A stretch of DNA of 64,000 nt, taken from NCBI RefSeq assembly GCF_900116555.1, contig NZ_FPAT01000005.1:124001-188000 (forward strand). The letters run 5' to 3'. The first letter of the stretch is position 1; every line of letters starts with the position of its first letter. The notes beneath the pieces were generated by a model. It saw only the letters and a list, made by a program, of their open reading frames with translations. It made no database searches and was not told the origin of the DNA. Source of the stretch: Actinopolyspora lacussalsi subsp. righensis (GTDB lineage Bacteria > Actinomycetota > Actinomycetes > Mycobacteriales > Pseudonocardiaceae). Position numbers and translations under genes: made by a program. This document shows positions 56,288 to 64,000 of this stretch, piece by piece.

Positions 56288-57229
56288 TCAGCCGAGGGCG
56301 TAGCCCAGCTGCTTCAACCACGGAATCGGGTTGATCTCCCCCGCACCGGGGCCGGTGCGAACCTCGAAGTGCAGGTGCGGGCCGGTGGACTGCCCACGGT
56401 TGCCCACTGTCGCGATCTGCTGACCGGCCTCCACACGCTCGCCGACGCTGACCTGCGAGCTGTGGATGTGCCCGTAAACGGTGACCTTGCCGTCATCGTG
56501 CTGGACCCGGACCCACAGTCCGAAGCCGCTGGCGGGGCCGGAGCTGATGACGGTGCCCGCCTGCGGCGAGTAGATGGGTGTACCGGTGTCAGCACCGATG
56601 TCGATACCGGCGTGAGTACCGCCGCGGCTGTGATAGCCGGAGGTCAGAAAGCCGCTCTGTACCAGCTTCTCGGGGGTGGCGGACTTCGCGGGCTTCTTGG
56701 GGGCCGCGGCCTTGTCCTTCGACTGCTGGTCGTTGTTGTCGGACTTGTTCCGTTCGGCGGCCTCGCGCTCGAACTCCTTCTTCTGCTCGGCCTGCTCCTG
56801 AGCGGCCTTGCGCTGTTCGGCCTCGCGTTCCGCCTCGGCCTTCTCGGCCTTGGCCTTCTCGCGCTGCTGCTGAACCTTCTCGCTCTTGTTCAGGTTCTGG
56901 CGCTCCGAACCGTCGTTCTTGGAGTCGCCACTACGCAGCTGGACCGAGCCGGGGGACTCGGGGGTGCCGTTGACCGCGGCGCTCAGCGGGCTCTGTTCGG
57001 CCACCGGGGCGACATCACGATTCTGCGGTTCCGAACCGTCTCCGTTCGTCGCAGCGACGAAGGGGGATCCCACAGCGACGAACGCACCGGCGGCGACCAC
57101 ACCCGCCAACACCTTGTTTCGAACCGGGGTCCGCGAGTCACGGGAAAAAGAATTACGCAGTGATTGAGGCAGATAGGACTTGAGGGTGGAGGTCTTGCGA
57201 CGGCCACTCTCGTCGTTCTTGTCGGCCAT
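56288..57229 (-). CDS. M23-family cell-wall peptidase
   Basis: 313-residue LytM-type metallopeptidase. A basic cytoplasmic start is followed by a hydrophobic export segment (about residues 38-60). A polar region then leads into a long Lys/Glu/Ala/Gln-rich coiled coil (about 115-175) and the peptidase domain (200-313). Zinc residues are visible in GTHAGIDIGAD and HLHFEVR, with YGHIHS between. It probably cleaves peptidoglycan cross-links or stems, or tethers to the wall without activity. The start at ATG 57229 (MADKNDE) has GGAAAGG upstream. Confidence 0.9.
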   Translation of the reverse strand: MADKNDESGRRKTSTLKSYLPQSLRNSFSRDSRTPVRNKVLAGVVAAGAFVAVGSPFVAATNGDGSEPQNRDVAPVAEQSPLSAAVNGTPESPGSVQLRSGDSKNDGSERQNLNKSEKVQQQREKAKAEKAEAEREAEQRKAAQEQAEQKKEFEREAAERNKSDNNDQQSKDKAAAPKKPAKSATPEKLVQSGFLTSGYHSRGGTHAGIDIGADTGTPIYSPQAGTVISSGPASGFGLWVRVQHDDGKVTVYGHIHSSQVSVGERVEAGQQIATVGNRGQSTGPHLHFEVRTGPGAGEINPIPWLKQLGYALG

Positions 57230-57935
57230 GCTCGCCTTTCCGTCTCGGGGAGGTCCGGCCACTGCCCGTCGGGGGTCGGGCTTACTCGTCGGGGGATCGA
57301 GTGCGTCGTGACCGAACCGTGACGTACCTGGTGCAACGTAGCTTTATGTATCCGTGACATCAAGCGTTCACCCTTTAGTTGCAGGGAAAAGGCACGCAAT
57401 CAACGCGATTGAACACTCTGAGTGCCCAATGGCTGATTACCCTTCGATAACGGATCAACCAAACGACCACTTGGCACCACAGGCCGAGGACAACCGCCCC
57501 TTCCTCTCGCCGACGGAACGAGGCAGGGAGACATCATTTCCATCGAATCCGCTGGTAAAAACACCAACAAAGAAGGTAAAAAGATCCGCCCGGAGATCGC
57601 CGATCAACGAGAAAACGATCTGAAAAAGATCTTGAAATCCCGAAACGTAGCCCGCCCGAACAATGATCGAATTCCTCGGAAGAATATCATCTTCCCGGAT
57701 TCGCGCACCTGCGGTGACGTCCGACACGCCGATGCGACTCTCATTCGCGAATAGCTATCCGTGACGACGGAGCACGCCAACCCGAACACGCTGCGAGGTA
57801 ATTCCCTCCACGCGGGTTAAGTGCTCGGCGAAGCCGTGAACCACTCTTCGGAGTGAGGTAAAGACTCCTGCGTTGCGCTCCGGAGAGCTGTGCTCAAGCC
57901 TGGTCGGGTGGTAACCGTTTCGGCGGGAGGCTGCC
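57230..57935. other. AT-rich intergenic region, about 700 bp
   Basis: Markedly richer in A+T than its surroundings, mainly 57330-57780. Overlapping short frames on both strands (57354-57623 plus, 57455-57727 minus) lack ribosome sites and similarity and are not called. I looked for a c-di-AMP (ydaO) leader upstream of the peptidase gene and could not recognise one. It probably holds promoters for the peptidase and for the gene at 57936. Confidence 0.5.
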
Positions 57936-58406
57936 GTGTCCGACGATTACACCCGCCCATCCGGCGGTCGAGGCGACAACGGCCGTACTTCGGTCAACGC
58001 CAGGCAACTGTGGACCGGCGGAGCCGCCACCGCGCTGGTAGCCGCACTCATAGGACTCGTGGCGGTGGTGGTCCTGCGGGGTGTACTGGGAATCCCCGTA
58101 CTCGGCCCTTCGCGCTACGGAACGCTGGGCGACGTCAGCACGGCCCGGCTGTGCCTGTTCGCCGCACTCGCGGCGCTGTTGGCGACGGCCCTGATACACC
58201 TGCTGCTGGTGACCACACCGCGTCCGAACCTCTTCTTCGGCTGGATAGTCGCGCTGATCACCGTGGCCGTGGCGGTACGCCCATTCACCACGGACGCCGC
58301 ACTGCAGACACAGATCGCCAGCTGCGCCCTGAACGTGGTAATCGGTCTGGCGATCGGAACACTTGTGACAGGAGTGGCCGCCGGGGCCAGCAGGCCCCGG
58401 CGTTGA
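57936..58406 (+). CDS. DUF6069-like small membrane protein
   Basis: 156-residue protein with a polar N-terminal 25 residues and four membrane segments (about 28-52, 70-95, 99-115, 128-150). The pattern, with VLGPSRYGTLGDVSTARLCLFA after the first span, resembles the actinobacterial DUF6069 family, for which no function is known to me. It starts at GTG after GGGAGG. Confidence 0.7.
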   Translation: MSDDYTRPSGGRGDNGRTSVNARQLWTGGAATALVAALIGLVAVVVLRGVLGIPVLGPSRYGTLGDVSTARLCLFAALAALLATALIHLLLVTTPRPNLFFGWIVALITVAVAVRPFTTDAALQTQIASCALNVVIGLAIGTLVTGVAAGASRPRR

Positions 58407-58603
58407 GCGACCGACGGCTGAACCGGAACACGAAGGCATGCCCGGACGATTCGTGTCGAAACCGCCCGGTCCGCCCACCCCGCGGGGGATCCGGTTCAGC
58501 CGCCGAAGCCAATCACCGGGCACGAACCCGCTCGTTCGAGCGGAGAGCGCAACCGGCAGCGGGGACGGCCGGCGACCGCTGTCGAGCCGTCCACCGCGGT
58601 GAA

Positions 58604-59773
58604 TCAGTCTTCGGAGCGCATCGGGCTGGAGGCCGTCCGCCACTCGACGGTGGGGCGCATCGCGGCCAGGTCCACCCGGTCCTTGAACTGCTCGGCGACG
58701 CCGAACAGCGAGTTGATCAGGGTGTTGGACAACAGGTGCGGGTCCAACCCGAGCTCGACCAGGCCCGTGTGCACCACGTTGTAGTAGTGCTGGTCCTGCT
58801 CCACACGGGGGTTGTCGAGGTACTCCACCTCAACGGTGCCGTGGTAGTTGTTGGCGACCGTCTTGGCGATCTCCTCGACCGAGAAGCTCTCGGTCATCTG
58901 GTTGAAGACCCGGAACTCACCCTTGTCGGCGGGGCTCTCGGCGGCGAGGCGGATGCACTCCACGGTGTCCCTGATGTCGATGACACCGCGTGTCTGGCTG
59001 CCGGTTCCGTAAACAGTGAGGGGATGCCCGAGCACTGCCTGGATCACGAAGCGGTTGAGCACCGTACCGAAGATGGCGTCGTAGTCGAACCGGGTCGCCA
59101 ACCGCGGGTCACGCACGGTCTGCGGCGTCTCCTGCCCGTATACGACACCCTGGTTGAGGTCGGTGGCACGCAGCCCCCAGATACGGCAGGCGAACTCGAT
59201 GTTGTGACTGTCGTGCACCTTGCTGAGGTGGTAGAAGGAGCCGGGCTTCTTCGGGTACAGCATGCGGTCGGTGCGACCCTTGTGGGTGACTTCCAGCCAG
59301 CCCTCTTCGATATCGATGTTGGGCGTGCCGTACTCACCCATGGTGCCGAGCTTGACCAGGTGAATCTCCGGATCGACTTCCTGGATCGCGAACAGCACGT
59401 TGAGGTTGCCGACAACGTTGTTCTGCTGTGTGTAGACCGCGTGTTTGCGGTCGATCATCGAGTAGGGGGCGGCTCGCTGTTCGGCGAAGTGCACGATGGT
59501 GTCAGGACGGAAGTCCCGGATCATCTCGACGGTGAACTCGGCGTCGACGAGATCACCGTAGTACATCTTGATGTCCTGTCCGGAAACCTCCCGCCAGGCA
59601 TCGACACGCACCTGCAGCGGCTCCGCCGGAACCAGACTGCGTACGCCCATTTCGTGGTCGTAGGCCCTACGGGCGAAGTTGTCTGCCACGGCCACGTCGT
59701 GGCCGCAGTCGGACAGATGCAGAGCGGTCGGCCAACCAAGATAGCCGTCCCCACCGAGGACGAGGATTCGCAC
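58604..59773 (-). CDS. sqdB: UDP-sulfoquinovose synthase
   Basis: 389-residue short-chain dehydrogenase-fold enzyme that makes UDP-6-sulfoquinovose from UDP-glucose and sulfite. It follows plant SQD1 and bacterial SqdB closely: ILVLGGDGYLGWPTALHL at the NAD site, VHFAEQRAAPYSMIDR, VKLGTMGEYGTPNIDIEEG (active Thr), SSFYHLSKVHDSHN-type block here as GSFYHLSKVHDSHNIEF (Tyr-x3-Lys), ATDLNQGVVYG and DIRDTVECI. The start at GTG 59773 follows GAGGAG. It heads a glycan locus with GtrA, GT2, GT-C-like and epimerase genes. The product sugar may go into sulfolipid (SQDG) or a surface glycan; no sqdX/sqdD-type sulfolipid synthase is in the window. Confidence 0.92.
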   Translation of the reverse strand: MRILVLGGDGYLGWPTALHLSDCGHDVAVADNFARRAYDHEMGVRSLVPAEPLQVRVDAWREVSGQDIKMYYGDLVDAEFTVEMIRDFRPDTIVHFAEQRAAPYSMIDRKHAVYTQQNNVVGNLNVLFAIQEVDPEIHLVKLGTMGEYGTPNIDIEEGWLEVTHKGRTDRMLYPKKPGSFYHLSKVHDSHNIEFACRIWGLRATDLNQGVVYGQETPQTVRDPRLATRFDYDAIFGTVLNRFVIQAVLGHPLTVYGTGSQTRGVIDIRDTVECIRLAAESPADKGEFRVFNQMTESFSVEEIAKTVANNYHGTVEVEYLDNPRVEQDQHYYNVVHTGLVELGLDPHLLSNTLINSLFGVAEQFKDRVDLAAMRPTVEWRTASSPMRSED

Positions 59774-59898
59774 GCCTTCTTCTCCTCTACAAAATGTCGG
59801 CATCCATCGGTGCCCGTGTGTAACGAGACCGTGGCTGCCACCTATCAGGGTCCGTTCCGCGACACCCGTACCTTGTGGGTATCCACAGAATGTAATTC

Positions 59899-59949
59899 AT
59901 CGAACACGCTGTGCGCGACTCAAGCCCTCCCCACACTATCGTGTTCGAT
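59899..59949. promoter_or_regulatory. Inverted repeat between sqdB and gtrA
   Basis: ATCGAACACG and CGTGTTCGAT form perfect 10-bp arms 31 bp apart in the divergent 323-bp gap (59774-60096). The rest of the gap is moderately AT-rich and should hold both promoters. Confidence 0.4.
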
Positions 59950-60096
59950 GTGAAAGGCTAACTGCTGCGGCGCAACAGCCAACCCCACCTCCACGAACGG
60001 CATGTTCTCATCCGTCGACCGGATGGCGAAGCCACTTCCGTACAGTTCGTGGAGCTCGTTTCAGACAACCACTCTTCCGCCCGGAGGGAAGTAAAC

Positions 60097-60573
60097 GTGG
60101 CCGCTACCCCGGAGCCGCCTTCGAAGCCCGGCGGCACAGGCCGGTACTGGAGACTGCTACGTGGTTTCGCCGCGGTCTCCGCGTTGGCGACCATCAGCAG
60201 TCAGCTCGTATTCGTCGTGTCCTACTGGATCGGTTCGGCATCGACCCTGTCCACCGTGCTGGGGTGGCTCGCCGGAGCGATCCCGAACTTCTTCCTCAAT
60301 CGCCGGAACTGGGGAAGCGCCGGCAGCCATCGGCTGGGCGGTGAACTGACACGGTTCGCGCTGGTCTCGGTGGCCACCTTCCTGATAGCGGCGGTCGCCA
60401 CCAACTACACGGAAGAACTCGCCCACAATCTCTTCGCCGATTCCGAGGTTCGCAGAGTCGCCCTCGTGTGGGGAGCTTACCTCGGTACCTACCTCCTGAT
60501 GTTCGTGGTCAAGTTCTTCCTGCTCGACCGCGTGGTCTTCGCTACTCCCCGGCGGCACGAGCAGGTTCGTTGA
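60097..60573 (+). CDS. GtrA-family membrane protein
   Basis: 158-residue GtrA/DPMS3-like protein with four membrane spans (roughly 20-42, 50-68, 85-105 and 120-145). The family signature LGWLAGAIPNFFLNRRNWGS follows the second span. Family members are proposed to flip polyprenyl-phosphate sugars or help the partner GT2. The GTG at 60097 follows GGAGGG; an upstream GTG at 60049 adds a polar leader. It converges with the GT2 gene, overlapping it by 32 bp. Confidence 0.87.
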   Translation: MAATPEPPSKPGGTGRYWRLLRGFAAVSALATISSQLVFVVSYWIGSASTLSTVLGWLAGAIPNFFLNRRNWGSAGSHRLGGELTRFALVSVATFLIAAVATNYTEELAHNLFADSEVRRVALVWGAYLGTYLLMFVVKFFLLDRVVFATPRRHEQVR

Positions 60574-61387
60574 CCTGCTCGTCCGCCGAGGAGGCCCCGG
60601 CCGCACCGGAGAGCCGCCTGGCACGGCGCTCCCGGAGCCAGGTACCCAGCACCACTCTGCTGTAGCGATAGCCGTAGAGCACGTTGTTGCCCTTCTTGCT
60701 GACACCGGCCACCCGCTGCCGCATGGTCATGGCCTGCTCACGGACCCGGTACCCCCGCGCCAGCACACCCACCAGAAGCTCGGACGACTGGTACTGCTGT
60801 TGTTCCAGTCGAACCGAGTTGGCCACCTCGACCCGCATCGCGCGGAATCCGAAGGACGTGTCGGTGATGCGCTGTCCGGTCATCACACTGACCAACCAGG
60901 CGAACACGTAGGTACCCAGGCGGCGCAGCAGCTGCGGATTCTCACTGCTCCCCAACCTGCGCGAGCCGGTGACGAAGTCCGCCTCGTCGTCGAGGATCGG
61001 GCGCAATAACCGGGGAAGCTCGTCGATCTCGTACTGCCCGTCGGCATCCGTGGTGACCACGTAACTCGCACCGCGTTCGGCGGCGAGCCGGTAACCGAGC
61101 CGCAGCGCGGCCCCCTGGCCACGGTTGGTGCCGGCCACACAGGTGTAGGCGCCGTGCCTGACGGCAACGTCGGCGGTGTCATCGGAGGCCCCGTCGACGA
61201 CCACCAGGGTGTCCACGTCGAGATCGCAGCTGGAACCGGGAATCCCCTCCAGCACGGCTGGTATGGCGTCCCGTTCGTTGTAGGCGGCGATCAGCACCAC
61301 CACCGGCGCGAACCGGTGATCACCGTATCGCGCCGCGTAATCGGTCAGTGCTTCCTCATCGACCTCGTCAGGAAAGGTCGTCGGCAT
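60542..61387 (-). CDS. GT2 glycosyltransferase, GtrB/DPM1-like
   Basis: 281-residue family 2 glycosyltransferase with the DPM1-type fold: VVVLIAAYNERDAIPAVL, VVDGASDDTADVA, the metal-binding TTDADGQYE and SFGFRAMR. No C-terminal membrane spans are present; a basic tail (WLRERRARRLSG) may contact the membrane. It probably moves a sugar from a nucleotide donor to polyprenyl phosphate. ATG 61387 follows GAAGGAG. Part of a three-gene minus-strand set with the GT-C-like protein and epimerase. Confidence 0.88.
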   Translation of the reverse strand: MPTTFPDEVDEEALTDYAARYGDHRFAPVVVLIAAYNERDAIPAVLEGIPGSSCDLDVDTLVVVDGASDDTADVAVRHGAYTCVAGTNRGQGAALRLGYRLAAERGASYVVTTDADGQYEIDELPRLLRPILDDEADFVTGSRRLGSSENPQLLRRLGTYVFAWLVSVMTGQRITDTSFGFRAMRVEVANSVRLEQQQYQSSELLVGVLARGYRVREQAMTMRQRVAGVSKKGNNVLYGYRYSRVVLGTWLRERRARRLSGAAGASSADEQVNEPARAAGE

Positions 61388-61415
61388 CTCGTGCTCCTTC
61401 GTGCCGTGATCTCGG

Positions 61416-62849
61416 CTACCGGTTCGTCGCGGAACCCTTCGTATCAATTCGGCGGCCGGTAATGGCCGTGATCCCCAACGCACCCGCCAGTGGCAGCAGA
61501 ACGAGTGCGGGTAGCTGATAGCGCCAGGAGAACTCCATCGCCGCCGCCGTGAACAACACCGCGGTGCCCAAACCGCCGGAAAGCAGGCAGACGGCCCGGA
61601 GTCCACTCCGGCGGGCTCGCCCCACTCCCAGCATCGCCGCTACGGTGAGGGCCAGAGCCAGCCCCAGAACGGTGCCAGGAGTGTAACCTCCCCCCAGCTG
61701 GTATGCGCGCAGGAAACCCGCCGCACGCTCGTTGACGGAGTAACTCCCCTGATCGTAGTACTCCAGCCAATCCCGCGTTACCCACTCATTGGTGTAAAGC
61801 GGGTACTCGGTCTGGAACTGCCAGCGGGCCAGCGGAACATCACCGGGGGAACGTGTCCGCATCGGCGCGAAGCCCTTGGCGAAGTCCTCGGCTACACCTC
61901 CGAACACTTCGAAGGGCTGGCTGCGCAGCACCTTGAACGCCAGGGAGTGCTGTGCCTCGGAGTAACTGACCTCCTCGGGCAGTTCAGCGGCGTCGACCTC
62001 GTTGTGGAAGAAGTGTATGTAGTAGTCGATACCCGTGCGCTTGCGCTCGGCCACCGGAGCCTCCGGGCACACGGCTCGCTGAGCGGGCGTCAGTTCGAGT
62101 CGCTCGCAGTCGGCGACCATCGCGGTGCGCCCGAAGACGACGCTACCGGTGGAGCCGCCGAGAGCGGGGTAACCGGTCCAGTACATGTGGTACCCCGCGT
62201 AGGTGGAGAGCATGAGCACGAAGCCTGCCACCAGCGCCAGGGCCGAACCCAGTCGCCGCCTCCAGCCGTCCCTGGGACGCAGCCCGGCCGCCAGCAGCAC
62301 GAAGACCGCAGCCGGCACCACCAGGGTGAGACCGACCAGGCGCACCAACACTGAGCCGCCGAGCAACAGCCCCCCCAGCAGAGCCAGCCGGGGACCGGGA
62401 GTGCCCCACCAGGTCAGCAGGAGGACCACGAGCAGCAGCAGTACCTGGAACAGCAGGTCGGACATGATCAGGTGCTCGATCTGGAGCTGGTAGGCGTCCA
62501 GCAGCACCGGAGCCACCGCGAGCGCGGCCAACCACCGCCTGCATCCGAAACGCATCAGCAACGCGTAACTGGAGAGTGCCAGCCCCAGTCCCAGCAGGTG
62601 CTGCACTATCGCCACGAGCCCCAGATCACCGACCAACAGGACCGGACCGAGCAGCAACACCTCGTAGCCGATGGGGTTGATGTTGCCCGGGAAGAAGACG
62701 CCGAGGTCCTTCAGGTACCGGAACGAGTCGATGTAGAGCAGCGCCGGCTGGTACGCGATCTCCACCACGATCCGCAGCAGCACGCCGGCGAACAGGAACA
62801 GCACCAGCAGCCAGTGCCGGCGGACTGCGCGCAACAGTCGAGTGGTCAT
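61416..62849 (-). CDS. Polytopic membrane glycosyltransferase-like protein (GT-C type)
   Basis: 477-residue protein with about ten to eleven membrane segments and one large extracytoplasmic region (about residues 235-385). It has no strong named-family motif that I can read, but the first luminal loop holds an acidic motif (LYIDSFRYLKDLG) where GT-C enzymes place their catalytic Asp. The plan resembles lipid-carrier-dependent glycosyltransferases. It overlaps the epimerase gene by 4 bp, so it is co-translated with it. Likely role: transfer of a polyprenyl-linked sugar outside the membrane. Confidence 0.75.
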   Translation of the reverse strand: MTTRLLRAVRRHWLLVLFLFAGVLLRIVVEIAYQPALLYIDSFRYLKDLGVFFPGNINPIGYEVLLLGPVLLVGDLGLVAIVQHLLGLGLALSSYALLMRFGCRRWLAALAVAPVLLDAYQLQIEHLIMSDLLFQVLLLLVVLLLTWWGTPGPRLALLGGLLLGGSVLVRLVGLTLVVPAAVFVLLAAGLRPRDGWRRRLGSALALVAGFVLMLSTYAGYHMYWTGYPALGGSTGSVVFGRTAMVADCERLELTPAQRAVCPEAPVAERKRTGIDYYIHFFHNEVDAAELPEEVSYSEAQHSLAFKVLRSQPFEVFGGVAEDFAKGFAPMRTRSPGDVPLARWQFQTEYPLYTNEWVTRDWLEYYDQGSYSVNERAAGFLRAYQLGGGYTPGTVLGLALALTVAAMLGVGRARRSGLRAVCLLSGGLGTAVLFTAAAMEFSWRYQLPALVLLPLAGALGITAITGRRIDTKGSATNR

Positions 62850-63859
62850 GTCGCTACGGACACCCTGCCGTCAGCGTCGCGGAAGTCGTCCCACACCGTG
62901 CGCAACCCGTCGGTCAGCCGCACGTTGGGCGTGTATCCCAGTTCTCGCCTGGCCTTCTCGATCTCGACGATCACGGCGGGCATCTCGCCGTTCTTGGCGG
63001 GTACGTGCGTGACGGGCAGTTCCTTGCCCGTGGCGGTGCGTACCGATTCGATGAGTTCCATGACCGAGATGGAGCTTCCGGAGCCGATCACCGCGGTTCC
63101 GTTGTACTGCTTGTCCCAGGAGGCCGTGATGGCCTGGACCACGTCGTCGATGTGCACGAAGTCGCGGCTCTGCGAACCGTCGCCGTAGACCTCCACACCC
63201 TCGCCCGCCAGTGCCGCACGCATCAACCTGGGGACGAAGCTGTCCTTGTGGCTCATGCCGGGGCCGTAGATGTTCGTGAACCGCAATGCGGTTGTCGCGA
63301 TGCCGTAGGCACCGCTGTAGCCGGACAGCAGCATCTCGCAGGCGGCCTTGGTCGAGCCGTAGGGGGTCAGCGGTCGCAGCGGGAGCCGCTCGGAGATGGT
63401 CCCGTAGCCGATGTCGCCGACCACCGCGTTGGTCGAGGCCAGCACGAAACGTCCGACACCACGCTGCCGCGCCAGTTCGAGCAATCCCTGGGTGACCTCG
63501 ACGTTCTCGGCGAATGTCTCCGCGGGTTTGTCCACGGAACGCAACACCGAGGTGATGGCGGCCAGATGAATGATTCCGGCGCTGTTCTCCGGAACAGCCG
63601 CCTCACGCACCTGCGGATCTGTCAGCTCGCCGGACACGTGTGTGACCAGGTGACGATACTGCTCGGGTATCTCGGGAGTCACTCGATCGACGATCGTCAC
63701 CGGGTTGCCACGTTGCACGAACGCCCTGACCACGGCTCTTCCGACGAAACCCGATCCGCCGGTGACGACGACGCGCTCGGCTCCGATTTCGGGGTCTGTT
63801 GAATCTGCTGCGGACTGCACGAAGCTGCTTGGCACGCGTACGACTCTAACCGTTGGCAT
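62846..63859 (-). CDS. NAD-dependent epimerase/dehydratase
   Basis: 337-residue extended SDR. The NAD motif VVVTGGSGFVGRAVVRAF begins near residue 30, STNAVVGDIGYG holds the catalytic Ser/Thr region, YGSTK is the Tyr-x3-Lys, and the substrate part includes RFTNIYGPG and GDGSQSRDFVHIDDVV. It resembles UDP-glucose 4-epimerase-like enzymes, but the substrate is not certain. The N-terminal ~28 residues before the fold are unusual; a start further in is possible, since no good ribosome site precedes ATG 63859. First gene of the set with the GT-C-like and GT2 genes. Confidence 0.87.
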   Translation of the reverse strand: MPTVRVVRVPSSFVQSAADSTDPEIGAERVVVTGGSGFVGRAVVRAFVQRGNPVTIVDRVTPEIPEQYRHLVTHVSGELTDPQVREAAVPENSAGIIHLAAITSVLRSVDKPAETFAENVEVTQGLLELARQRGVGRFVLASTNAVVGDIGYGTISERLPLRPLTPYGSTKAACEMLLSGYSGAYGIATTALRFTNIYGPGMSHKDSFVPRLMRAALAGEGVEVYGDGSQSRDFVHIDDVVQAITASWDKQYNGTAVIGSGSSISVMELIESVRTATGKELPVTHVPAKNGEMPAVIVEIEKARRELGYTPNVRLTDGLRTVWDDFRDADGRVSVAT

Positions 63860-64000
63860 ATTCGACGCGCGCCAGCCCGCCCATTACATGCCCCCTCGCC
63901 ATTTTCGCTGCGCAACAAAATACGTCCGGAGCGGCGAGCGAACTCATCCACCGAACGGAGTCGCGGCAGCGGACGCGCGAGGCACGAGAAACCGAACAGG
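63860..64000. other. Right edge, no gene seen
   Basis: The 141 bases beyond the epimerase start carry no supported frame and probably include the promoter of the minus-strand glycan operon. Confidence 0.4.

Noticed and set aside
57230-57400. c-di-AMP riboswitch upstream of the M23 peptidase
   Set aside because: Such leaders precede wall hydrolases in some actinobacteria, but I could not find the conserved ydaO blocks in this stretch.
57354-57727. Two short opposite-strand reading frames
   Set aside because: They overlap each other, have no ribosome site and no recognisable sequence; the open frames reflect AT-rich composition.

Overview
This 64 kb window is high-GC actinomycete DNA. Genes are tightly packed with many 4-bp ATGA or GTGA overlaps, and GTG and TTG starts are common. 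IclR, GntR, DeoR and PucR regulators abound, a SigF/SigB-type sigma factor sits beside its anti-sigma partner, and DUF574, DUF3516 and DUF6069 families are present. The mix fits the Pseudonocardiales/Actinopolyspora neighbourhood; this is inferred from gene content, not from a marker gene. I saw no tRNA, rRNA, CRISPR array, insertion sequence or prophage.

Layout. 0-7.5 kb: the 3' part of a xylulokinase, a gamma-carbonic-anhydrase-like protein, a PaaI-type thioesterase, an IclR regulator divergent from a MetE-C-domain-like methyltransferase (a perfect palindrome lies between them), an unknown membrane-anchored protein and a universal stress protein. 7.6-21.3 kb: a methyl-amine/one-carbon island. 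A heterotetrameric sarcosine oxidase operon (soxBDAG) is divergent from a GntR gene. Downstream of that gene lies a separate run: a dimethylglycine/sarcosine dehydrogenase-like flavoprotein, a DmdA-like folate-dependent demethylase, a MetF-like protein and formate-THF ligase. An IclR regulator follows the sox operon, and motifs resembling the site in its own promoter recur in front of the flavoprotein gene. 21.4-25 kb: ArsR regulator, Ohr peroxidase, DUF3516 helicase. 25.7-29.7 kb: fructose PTS operon (fruR-fruK-IIA-IIBC-HPr). 29.7-32.6 kb: a decayed SGNH esterase, an AA10 lytic polysaccharide monooxygenase with a CebR-like operator, and a GT1 glycosyltransferase.

32.7-37.9 kb: methylmalonyl-CoA mutase (mutA-mutB-meaB). 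38-44.6 kb: a GT39-type glycosyltransferase broken by one in-frame TGA, a PAS-GGDEF-EAL protein with degenerate catalytic motifs, a DUF574 methyltransferase, an M50 protease-like protein and an EI24/CysZ-like membrane protein. 44.7-50 kb: a four-gene 2-oxoacid dehydrogenase complex (lpd, E1-alpha, E1-beta, E2). 50.3-54.3 kb: PucR and GntR regulators, then a DsbA-like/VKOR disulfide-forming pair. 54.5-57.2 kb: a general-stress sigma factor and anti-sigma pair with its own SigB-type promoter, and an M23 peptidase. 57.9-63.9 kb: a surface-glycan locus with UDP-sulfoquinovose synthase, GtrA, a GtrB-like GT2, a GT-C-type membrane protein and an NAD-dependent epimerase.

The genes of the 7.6-21.3 kb island would together turn dimethylglycine and sarcosine (and perhaps another methylated compound, through the DmdA-like enzyme) into glycine. 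They would pass the methyl carbons through tetrahydrofolate to formate with recovery of ATP, except that a FolD step is not encoded here. The two least described systems are this C1 module with its DmdA-like and MetF-like proteins, and the sqdB-plus-Gtr-like locus, which suggests lipid-linked transfer of a sulfonated sugar.
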